Positions 1 through 6,335 of a stretch of 8,333 bases of DNA are shown here, piece by piece. The position numbers and the translations under genes were made by a program. A model generated the notes under the pieces. The model had not been told where the DNA came from and did not search any database. It saw nothing but the letters and a program-made list of their open reading frames with translations. Source of the stretch: CAZRIT01 sp964600225 (GTDB taxonomy: Bacteria > Bacillota > Clostridia > Christensenellales > CAG-138); contig CAZRIT010000075.1 in NCBI GenBank assembly GCA_964600225.1, positions 1 to 8,333 of the forward strand, written 5' to 3'. Position 1 is the first letter of the stretch. The number at the start of each line of letters is the position of its first letter.

Positions 1-2058
1 GGCGAATCCAACTACGGCGTCAAGACCGCCGCCATGGATTATTTCGGCAAGGAGCTTTCACAGCTGACCATCCGCGAATGCGCCATGCTGGCGGGCTTGA
101 CCCAACAGCCGTACAATTACAACCCGCGCAAGAATATGTACCAGCGCAACAAGATGGAGGTCACCGATAACCGCACCGATCTTGTGCTCAAACGCATGTA
201 CCAGGCGGGTGTTATTACCTCGGATCAGTACCACGCAGCTTTGAACGAGAAGGTCAACATCATCGAGGTCAGCCAGCAAAAGCAGATGTACGAGATGGCG
301 TACTTTGTGGAGTATGCGGTTACGGATGTGGTAACGCATCTGCTTGCTGCGCGCGGCCTTTCGGATACGTCCGTCAACCGCAACGCCGTGGAGAACGAGC
401 TGCGCACGGGCGGGTATCACATCTATACCACGGTGGATCCCGATATCCAAAATACCGTCCAGACCACGCTTTCCACGTGGGAAAAGTATCCCAAGCTGGC
501 CGATACCGGCAAAGCTTTGGTTGTGGAAACCAAGAGCGACGGCAGCGTCATTGAGACGGTGGAACCGCAATCGGCGGCGGTCGTGCTGGATTATCACACG
601 GGCGAACTGCGCGCCATCGTCGGTGGCCGCAACGAACCGACCATCCGCAAAGGCCTCAACCGCGCAGCCCAAAGCTATACCGAGGTCGGCTCCGCCATCA
701 AGCCCCTGGCCGTGTACGGCCCCGCGCTGGACCTTGGCGTTTCACCCGCAACGATTGTGCCGAACATGGATGGCGTCATCGAAGGCTGGGGCACGGAGAA
801 GGGATATCCCAACATCGGCGAAACATCGCGCTATGGCCCCGTCACAATCCGCCGCGGCCTGATGTCCTCGCTCAACGTGGTCGCCGCGCGGACGCTGATG
901 CAATATGTCACGCCGCGCATCTCGGCGGAGTATATGTACCTGATGGGAACCACAGAAAGCAAAATCAACGTGGACGGCGCGGGGCTGGCGCTCGGCACAT
1001 CGGGCATTACGCCCATCCAGATGTCGGCGGCCTACGGCGCAATCGCCAACAGCGGCGTCTATATGGAGCCGTTATCCTTCACCAAGGTGATTGATAGCGA
1101 GGGGAACGTGCTGCTGGATTCCGACAGCATCCGCAAGTCCAACCGTATATTCCAGGAGAGCACGGCATACCTGCTGGTGGATATGATGACGGACGCGGTC
1201 AAGAGCGGCACGGGCACCAAGGCCAAGATCAGCGATATGACCGTCGCGGGCAAAACGGGCACCAACTCCGATTATGCCAGCGTGTACTTTGCGGGCATCA
1301 CGCCGTACTATGTTTCCACGGTTTGGATCGGGCACGATTACCCCGTCAACAAGCTCAGACGCGGCGCGTCGGGCGGCGATTACGCAGCACCGCTGTGGCA
1401 GGCATACATGAAGACCATCCACGACGGGCTGGAGGACAAGGAGATCATCGAGGCCGACCCCACGTCGCTTGGCCTGGTGAAGCGCACGGTGTGCTCGGTT
1501 TCGGGCCTGCTGGCGACCGACGCATGCAAGGATGATGCGGATCACAAGCCGACGACGGACTGGTTCGTTGCGGCAGAAGCGCCGACAGCCTACTGCGATA
1601 TGCATGTGACCATGAACATCTGCATCGATTCCAACGCCATCGCAACGCAGTTTTGCCCCGCGGAGGCGGTTACCACCACGAGTTATGTGCTGATTCGGCC
1701 GAATTCGCAGTTCTATACGTTTGAGGACGAATACCTGCTCAAAGGCATTCCGACGGCGCTTAGAACGGAGCTGACGACGGAGCAGTTTGTGGCCGAGATG
1801 CCCACCTGCACCGTCCATGCGTCGGGCTCGCTTTCGATATTCGAGCTGCGCACCAACGCCACCGACCTGATTCAGCGCGTCAACGACTACCTGGACGCCA
1901 TGCGCGATCTGGATGCGGGCAGCATTGCCGCGCTGCGCGACGCCGTGGCGGCGCTGGAGGTATCGCTTTCTGGCTACCAGTATTCCGAAATTGAACCGCA
2001 ATACAACCGATTGAAGACTGATTATGAACGTATTTCCACAGAGCATCCAAGACCGTAA
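1..2058 (+). CDS. Class A penicillin-binding protein (PBP1A-like), 5' end missing
   Basis: This is the C-terminal 685 residues of a bifunctional peptidoglycan synthase, which polymerises lipid II (GT51 domain) and cross-links stem peptides (transpeptidase domain) outside the membrane. The frame is open from base 1, so the N-terminal anchor and most of GT51 lie upstream. Residues 5-45 still show the GT51 tail (YGVKTA, YFGK, LTIRECAMLAGL). The transpeptidase motifs are complete: SAIK with the nucleophilic serine at codon 691, SLN at 868-876 and KTGT at 1252-1263. After it comes a cysteine-rich segment with codons 1492, 1525, 1594, 1621, 1654 and 1807, including two Cys-x10-Cys units, as I recall from clostridial class A PBPs. 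A helical, probably coiled-coil tail follows (about 1840-2055). The ATG at 34 is internal and is not the true start. The stop is TAA at 2056. The 3' end overlaps the glycosylase gene, suggesting co-transcription. Identification is firm; the exact paralogue (PbpA, PonA or PBP1A) is not resolved. Confidence 0.95.
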   Translation, partial: GESNYGVKTAAMDYFGKELSQLTIRECAMLAGLTQQPYNYNPRKNMYQRNKMEVTDNRTDLVLKRMYQAGVITSDQYHAALNEKVNIIEVSQQKQMYEMAYFVEYAVTDVVTHLLAARGLSDTSVNRNAVENELRTGGYHIYTTVDPDIQNTVQTTLSTWEKYPKLADTGKALVVETKSDGSVIETVEPQSAAVVLDYHTGELRAIVGGRNEPTIRKGLNRAAQSYTEVGSAIKPLAVYGPALDLGVSPATIVPNMDGVIEGWGTEKGYPNIGETSRYGPVTIRRGLMSSLNVVAARTLMQYVTPRISAEYMYLMGTTESKINVDGAGLALGTSGITPIQMSAAYGAIANSGVYMEPLSFTKVIDSEGNVLLDSDSIRKSNRIFQESTAYLLVDMMTDAVKSGTGTKAKISDMTVAGKTGTNSDYASVYFAGITPYYVSTVWIGHDYPVNKLRRGASGGDYAAPLWQAYMKTIHDGLEDKEIIEADPTSLGLVKRTVCSVSGLLATDACKDDADHKPTTDWFVAAEAPTAYCDMHVTMNICIDSNAIATQFCPAEAVTTTSYVLIRPNSQFYTFEDEYLLKGIPTALRTELTTEQFVAEMPTCTVHASGSLSIFELRTNATDLIQRVNDYLDAMRDLDAGSIAALRDAVAALEVSLSGYQYSEIEPQYNRLKTDYERISTEHPRP

Positions 2059-2668
2059 GGCGCTTTTGACGGAGGCGTACCGTGCCGAACGGGCGCGGCT
2101 GGCAAGCCTGGCGGCGTCGGATACGCCGCAGGGTGATTATGCGCACCCCGTTTTCGGCGACGGCAGCATCGATTCCGTGATTTTGTTGATCGGGGAAGCC
2201 CCTGGCGCGGAGGAAGCGCTGCAGGGACGGCCGTTTGTCGGCAAAGCAGGCGCGCAGCTGACGGAGCTGATGGCATTGATGCATATCGAGCGGACAGCCA
2301 TCTATATCACCAACGTCGTCAAATACAGACCTGTGGTGCGTTCGGCAAAGTCTGTGCGTAACCGCACGCCCGGCAAACGCGAGGTGGACGCCGCGCTGCC
2401 GCTGCTGCAGCAGGAAATTGTCACGCTCCGCCCGCAATGGATTGTAACGCTTGGCAACACGCCGCTGCATGCCGTCTGCCGTTTGGGCAGACTTCCCTTG
2501 GATACAGTCGGCAATTTGCACGGGCGGCCGACGCCGATTGCGGTGGAGGGGTGCGCCTGCACGCTGTTTCCCATGTATCACCCCGCCAGCGGCATCTATA
2601 ACCGCGCGCTAATCGACGTGATGGCGCAGGATGCGGCGATTTTAGGTGAAAAACTTGTGAAAGCTTGA
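2024..2668 (+). CDS. Uracil-DNA glycosylase, family-4-like, without Fe-S cysteines
   Basis: This 214-residue protein belongs to the uracil-DNA glycosylase superfamily, whose members excise uracil from DNA to start base-excision repair in the cytoplasm. Visible motifs are GEAPG at residues 57-61, GRPFVGKAG at 68-76 (the uracil pocket loop), YITNVVKYRP at 94-103, VTLGN at 141-145 and MYHPAS at 184-189 with the HPA active-site histidine at 186. These match family 4. Classical family 4 enzymes bind a 4Fe-4S cluster through four cysteines. Here the N-terminal CxxC is absent, the cysteine of the NVVKCRP motif is Tyr101, and the following helix (REVDAALPLL) has alanines where the fourth is expected. 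The only cysteines are 152, 177 and 179. A short basic insertion (about residues 104-115) follows the NVVKYRP motif. The ATG at 2024 lies inside the PBP gene (35-base overlap) with a weak ribosome binding site; TTG at 2066 is an alternative start. Superfamily assignment is good, but activity on uracil is inferred. Confidence 0.88.
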   Translation: MNVFPQSIQDRKALLTEAYRAERARLASLAASDTPQGDYAHPVFGDGSIDSVILLIGEAPGAEEALQGRPFVGKAGAQLTELMALMHIERTAIYITNVVKYRPVVRSAKSVRNRTPGKREVDAALPLLQQEIVTLRPQWIVTLGNTPLHAVCRLGRLPLDTVGNLHGRPTPIAVEGCACTLFPMYHPASGIYNRALIDVMAQDAAILGEKLVKA

Positions 2669-2677
2669 TAGAATTGC

Positions 2678-2706
2678 TTTTAAGCGGTATCGGCTTATGT
2701 TATACT
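2678..2706 (+). promoter_or_regulatory. Extended -10 promoter for the response regulator gene
   Basis: TGTTATACT at 2698-2706 is a full extended -10 match (TGnTATAmT form). The hexamer 17 bases upstream (2678-2683, TTTTAA) is a weak -35, which is tolerated with an extended -10. Transcription would begin near 2713, about 20 bases before the regulator's ATG. A TAAGC/GCTTA dyad (2681-2697) fills the spacer and could be an operator. This is pattern matching only. Confidence 0.6.
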
Positions 2707-2733
2707 GATACCAATCATGAAAAGGAGCGTATT

Positions 2734-3417
2734 ATGGGGCAGAAAATATTAATTGCCGATGACGATCAGGTCGTCCACGAGGCATTGGGTATCTATCTGA
2801 AGGCGGAAGGGTTTGAAACCATCGATGCGTTCGACGGCATGAGCGCGCTGGAAAGCATCACGCCCGAGGTGGTGCTGTGCGTGCTGGATATCATGATGCC
2901 CAAGATGTCGGGCGTGGACGTTTGCCGCGAGATCCGCAAAACCTCTCAGTTGCCCGTGCTGATGCTTACGGCAAAGGGTGAGGAGATCGACCGCATCGTG
3001 GGATTGGAGCTGGGCGCGGACGATTACATCGTCAAGCCCTTCAGCCCGCGCGAGGTCGTTGCGCGCATCAAGGCGGTGCTGCGCCGCACCAACGAGCAGC
3101 CCAAGAACGATTCTGCGGTGGTATCGTACAACGGCCTGACGATCGATCTGAAGAGTTATACGGTGACGTTGCGCGGCCAGCCCGTAATCTGCACGCCCAA
3201 GGAGATTGAAATACTGCACCTGCTGGCTTCCAATCCCGGCCAGGTGTTTACGCGTGAGCAGCTGTTGTCCCGCGTGTGGGGCTATGATTTTGCGGGTGAA
3301 ACGCGCACGGTCGATACGCATATCAAGCGCATCCGTGCCAAGCTGGATTCCGCGGGGCTCGGGTGGAGCATCAAAACCATCTACGGCGTCGGCTACAAAT
3401 TCGGAACGGAATCTTAA
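2734..3417 (+). CDS. OmpR/PhoB-family response regulator
   Basis: This 227-residue two-component regulator has a receiver domain at about residues 3-118 and a winged-helix DNA-binding domain at about 126-225. Receiver residues are all present: acidic triad D9-D10-D11, phospho-acceptor D52 (in LDIMMP), T79 and K101 (in VKPFSP). The effector domain carries the usual TPKEIEILHLL, REQLLSRVWGYDF, RTVDTHIKRIRAKL and YGVGYKF elements of PhoB, WalR and ResD relatives. The start is ATG 2734, chosen because AAAGGAG (2721-2727) lies 6 bases upstream. A longer frame from TTG 2665 would encode an atypical N-terminus ahead of the receiver and run through the promoter. The kinase gene begins 6 bases after the stop, so the two are almost certainly partners in one transcript. 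Resemblance to WalR is general; I do not assign a symbol. Confidence 0.96.
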   Translation: MGQKILIADDDQVVHEALGIYLKAEGFETIDAFDGMSALESITPEVVLCVLDIMMPKMSGVDVCREIRKTSQLPVLMLTAKGEEIDRIVGLELGADDYIVKPFSPREVVARIKAVLRRTNEQPKNDSAVVSYNGLTIDLKSYTVTLRGQPVICTPKEIEILHLLASNPGQVFTREQLLSRVWGYDFAGETRTVDTHIKRIRAKLDSAGLGWSIKTIYGVGYKFGTES

Positions 3418-3423
3418 TTCGGA

Positions 3424-5367
3424 ATGCGCAGCGTATTTTTCTGGCGTGTTCTAATTGTATCCATCATTGCGTTGCTGCTGGCGAACATCGCTTCGCTGGC
3501 AGCATATACTTATGTCGGAAAAAAGGCTTACATTTCTATCGAGATGTCCAATCTCGAACCTGAGGCCGAGGTTACGCGCCAGATGTATGAGGAATACAAA
3601 AACGGCGCCATGACGCCCGAGGCGTTCCAACGGCTGATTGAAAAACAGACCATCTCCAGCGAATCGGCCATATTGATTTCCGATGCCAACGGGGAAACGC
3701 TGATTGTGCGCAATATCGGCAGCACCGTGGAGGTGCAGGATTTTGGCGTGTACTTTTCCACCGAGTTGAAAAACGTGCTGTCGGGCTCGACCGTGCGCAA
3801 CAACAACCTTGTGCTGCAAAACGGCGATTCCGCCATCTCCGTGGGCATTCCCATACGCGATGCCAACGGTGTTGTCACGGGCGGCATCTTCATCATCAAA
3901 CAGACGCAGCGCGTGCAGTCCGCGTTCCAAAAGCTCAACGATACCCTCGCAGCGACAATTTTGATCGTGTTCCCGCTGATTATGCTGATGGCCGCCTTCG
4001 GCACAAACCAGATATCCAAGCCGCTGCACGATATGTCCAACGTGGCCATCGAAATGTCGAAGGGCCGTTTCGATGCGCGCGCCAATGAGCGGGAGACGGG
4101 GGAGATTGGCATCCTGGCTCGCGCGCTCAACACCCTGTGCGATAACCTTTCCCAAACCATCTATCAGTTGCGCAGCGAAAAACGTCAGCTCAATTCGATC
4201 CTATCCAGCTTCACCGACGGCGTGGCGGCGCTGGATAACATCGGCTGCCTGACGCACTATAACCCCGCGTTGATGAAGCTGTTTGGCGCGGTGGATGTGA
4301 CGTGTCCTATGGACCTGGTGCCCGACCAAACCGTGTGGGATGCGTTCCAACGCGTGTACGATACGCGCGTGGCGGAGACCATGCACTATTCCTTGCCCGG
4401 CAACCGCCAGCTTTGGATTTCCGTTGTGCCCGTGATTGATGATAACGATGAATGCACGGGCGTTGTGGGCCTGTTCAAAGATGTGACGGAGTTTGAACGG
4501 CTGGAGCAGACCAGACGCGATTATGTTGCCAATGTCAGCCACGAGCTGCGCACGCCATTGACGGCCGTGCGCGGGCTGCTGGAACCGCTTTCCGACGGCA
4601 TGGTGACGGATGAGGAAACCAAGCAGAAATACTACCGCATCATGCTGCGCGAGGTTGTGCGCCTGTCCCGTCTCATCAACGATATGCTGGAGCTTTCCAG
4701 ACTGCAATCGGGCACGGAATATATGAAGGTCAGCGCAGTCAACGTGCAGGAGCTGTTGGAGGATACGCACCAAAACTACCTCAACGAGGCGCGCCAGCAC
4801 GGCATCGAATTCTGCCTGGATGCAAACGACCTGCCGTACGCCATGACCGATGGCGACCGCATCGAGCAGATTTTGGTCATTTTAATCGACAACGCTATGC
4901 ACTATACGCCATCGGGCGGCAAGATCACCCTGCAGGGCGTGGCCACCGATGCGGAGGAACTGCTCATCTCCGTTATCGATACGGGCTGCGGCATCAGCGC
5001 GCAGGACCTGCCGCACCTGTTCGAGCGCTTCTATAAAACCGATAAATCCCGCAACGAGGGCGGCACGGGCCTTGGCCTGTCGATTGCCAAACAGATCATC
5101 GACAAGCTGGGCGAAAGCATCTATGTGGAAAGCACCGTCGGCGAGGGCACGGCCTTCCATTTTACCCTCAAACGCTACATCAGCAACGCCATTGCGCTGG
5201 GCCCCAGCACGCCGTCGGAGCGATTGGTGCACCTTTCGTCGGAGCCTGAATCGGCGCCCATTGCGCCGCCCTCCAGCGATGCGCCGTACGAGGTGATTCA
5301 GCCGCCGCCGCAAAAGACGCCAAAGCAGCCGAAACCGCCCAAGAAAAAGGCGGAAAAGAACAACTAA
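3424..5367 (+). CDS. Membrane sensor histidine kinase (Cache-like/HAMP/PAS/HisKA/HATPase)
   Basis: This 647-residue kinase has the architecture of WalK, PhoR and ResE: membrane helix 1 at about residues 7-30, an extracytoplasmic domain at 31-172 that looks like a single Cache fold (two DANG turns), helix 2 at about 174-193, HAMP at 194-247, PAS at about 252-355, HisKA at 363-430 and the HATPase domain at about 472-585. The phospho-accepting histidine is H373 (VSHELRTP, codon 4540-4542). The ATPase boxes are complete: N490 in DNAMHYTP, G1 DTGCGI (519-524), FERFYKTDK, and G2 GGTGLGLSI (546-554). It should phosphorylate the regulator encoded immediately upstream. Unusually, the protein continues for about 60 residues past the ATPase fold in a low-complexity, proline- and lysine-rich tail (PPPQKTPKQPKPPKKK) that the second kinase lacks. 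The ATG at 3424 has only a weak GGAACGGA upstream, so translational coupling to the regulator is likely. The ligand is unknown. Confidence 0.96.
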   Translation: MRSVFFWRVLIVSIIALLLANIASLAAYTYVGKKAYISIEMSNLEPEAEVTRQMYEEYKNGAMTPEAFQRLIEKQTISSESAILISDANGETLIVRNIGSTVEVQDFGVYFSTELKNVLSGSTVRNNNLVLQNGDSAISVGIPIRDANGVVTGGIFIIKQTQRVQSAFQKLNDTLAATILIVFPLIMLMAAFGTNQISKPLHDMSNVAIEMSKGRFDARANERETGEIGILARALNTLCDNLSQTIYQLRSEKRQLNSILSSFTDGVAALDNIGCLTHYNPALMKLFGAVDVTCPMDLVPDQTVWDAFQRVYDTRVAETMHYSLPGNRQLWISVVPVIDDNDECTGVVGLFKDVTEFERLEQTRRDYVANVSHELRTPLTAVRGLLEPLSDGMVTDEETKQKYYRIMLREVVRLSRLINDMLELSRLQSGTEYMKVSAVNVQELLEDTHQNYLNEARQHGIEFCLDANDLPYAMTDGDRIEQILVILIDNAMHYTPSGGKITLQGVATDAEELLISVIDTGCGISAQDLPHLFERFYKTDKSRNEGGTGLGLSIAKQIIDKLGESIYVESTVGEGTAFHFTLKRYISNAIALGPSTPSERLVHLSSEPESAPIAPPSSDAPYEVIQPPPQKTPKQPKPPKKKAEKNN

Positions 5368-5376
5368 GGCATACCG

Positions 5377-5415
5377 AAGCCGTCCCACGCATAGGTTATT
5401 GCGGAGGGACGGCTT
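5377..5415 (+). promoter_or_regulatory. Hairpin sequestering the SPOR gene ribosome binding site
   Basis: AAGCCGTCCC (5377-5386) and GGGACGGCTT (5406-5415) are perfect reverse complements, giving a 10-bp stem. CGCA (5388-5391) and TGCG (5400-5403) can add a 4-bp inner stem. The ribosome binding site GGAGGG (5403-5408) lies within the structure, and the TTG start (5416-5418) directly follows the 3' arm. The short TTTT run at 5414-5417 makes the element resemble a weak rho-independent terminator. It could be a leaky terminator that lowers expression downstream of the first kinase, a translational switch, or both. Confidence 0.7.
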
Positions 5416-6294
5416 TTGGAATACCGACGCAGGCGACAACGCGCATATCAGCAAACCGATATCGGCGCATGGCGATCCTATGCAGTCGTCGCCATTGTGT
5501 TTTTGGCGGTTGTGTATCTTGTCGGCGTATCCAAGCTGGGCACCTGGCTGGCCAATTCACTGGTGGCGCCCGCGTGGAAAAGAGCGCAGGCTGCGATGAA
5601 CCCCGCCGAACCGACCGAGCCGATCGACGAGGAAATCATCGTGCTGGCCACCAGGGATACGTTGACGAAAACGATCGATTTTCCTTCTGTTTCGTGCTAT
5701 GCGCTGCAAATTGGCGTCTATGCCGATATCGAAAACGCCAAGCGGCAATCGGAAGCGCTGCAAAAGCTGGGCGCCGCGGGCTACATACTGGAGGATGCGG
5801 GCCGCTACCGCGTGCTGGCCGCAGGCTATCCCGATCAAGCGGACATGGATACGGTGCGCAAGCAGCTTTCGGAAGGCGGCGTTGCGTCCACGCGGCATGT
5901 GCTTTCCTCGCCAAACCGCACATGGACGGCGGAATCCACCCGGGAGCAGCTTGCGGTGCTGACGGCGGCAGCGAATGCGCTGCCGAGCATGCTGGATCGG
6001 CTGTATCGGCTGGCTATTGAATTTGACCGCGACGGGCTGTCAATCGAGGTTGCCACGCAATCGCTGCACAAGCTGAGCGCGGAGCTGACCCGACACACGA
6101 CGGATATCGCTGCGCTTTCGGCAACGGACGCCGAGACGGAAGCGCTTAACGAAACCCTGACGGTCATCCTTCAGGCGATGGATACGCTGGCGGCCTCCGA
6201 CGGAGCGGATACCCCGCGGTTTTCGGCGGGGCTGAAGCGGTTGTACCTGCAGGCTGTGGAAACATATCTGGCGTTCACATCGGGCGTGATGTAG
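5416..6294 (+). CDS. Single-pass membrane protein with a SPOR domain
   Basis: This 292-residue protein has a short, very basic N-terminus (MEYRRRRQR), one membrane helix at about residues 21-38 and an outward-facing remainder, so it is probably a type II membrane protein. Residues 92-152 fit the SPOR (sporulation-related repeat) fold: YALQIGVYADIENAKR, then LGAAGYILEDAGRYRVLAAGY, then a closing helix. SPOR domains of studied proteins bind peptidoglycan glycan strands lacking stem peptides. Residues 172-290 are mainly alpha-helical with no family I recognise and no visible catalytic motif. The start is TTG 5416: GGAGGG lies 7 bases upstream, there is an in-frame stop at 5392-5394, and the next ATG (5596) would remove the membrane helix. 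The gene begins 48 bases after the first kinase and ends 29 bases before the second, pointing to a role in the same envelope-related signalling unit. That link is inferred. Confidence 0.85.
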   Translation: MEYRRRRQRAYQQTDIGAWRSYAVVAIVFLAVVYLVGVSKLGTWLANSLVAPAWKRAQAAMNPAEPTEPIDEEIIVLATRDTLTKTIDFPSVSCYALQIGVYADIENAKRQSEALQKLGAAGYILEDAGRYRVLAAGYPDQADMDTVRKQLSEGGVASTRHVLSSPNRTWTAESTREQLAVLTAAANALPSMLDRLYRLAIEFDRDGLSIEVATQSLHKLSAELTRHTTDIAALSATDAETEALNETLTVILQAMDTLAASDGADTPRFSAGLKRLYLQAVETYLAFTSGVM

Positions 6295-6308
6295 CCAAAA
6301 TAGCGGGA

Positions 6309-6335
6309 AAAATTGTACAAAAGATGTACAATTTT
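6309..6335. repeat. Perfect 11-bp inverted repeat at the start of kinase 2
   Basis: AAAATTGTACA (6309-6319) and TGTACAATTTT (6325-6335) are exact reverse complements separated by AAAGA. The same segment also holds TGTACAA twice (6314-6320 and 6325-6331), 11 bases apart. It spans the apparent ATG of the second kinase (6324-6326). It could be an operator, an RNA hairpin hiding the start codon, or a deletion scar. It is AT-rich compared with its surroundings. Confidence 0.75.

Noticed and set aside
1072..2046. Long open frame on the - strand (324 codons) and several others antisense to the PBP and kinase genes
   Set aside because: They lie opposite well-supported genes, encode Arg/His/Gln-rich sequence without recognisable motifs and lack convincing ribosome binding sites; GC-rich codon bias explains them.
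2665..2733. Upstream TTG start giving the response regulator 23 extra residues
   Set aside because: The extension crosses the promoter, adds residues before the normal receiver start, and ATG 2734 has an AAAGGAG site at ideal spacing.
6309..6335. Reading the inverted repeat as a CopY cop box or a BlaI/MecI operator
   Set aside because: The cop box needs TACA-N2-TGTA and here the gap is 5 bases; the BlaI/MecI dyad has different arms and spacing, and no matching regulator or target gene is nearby.
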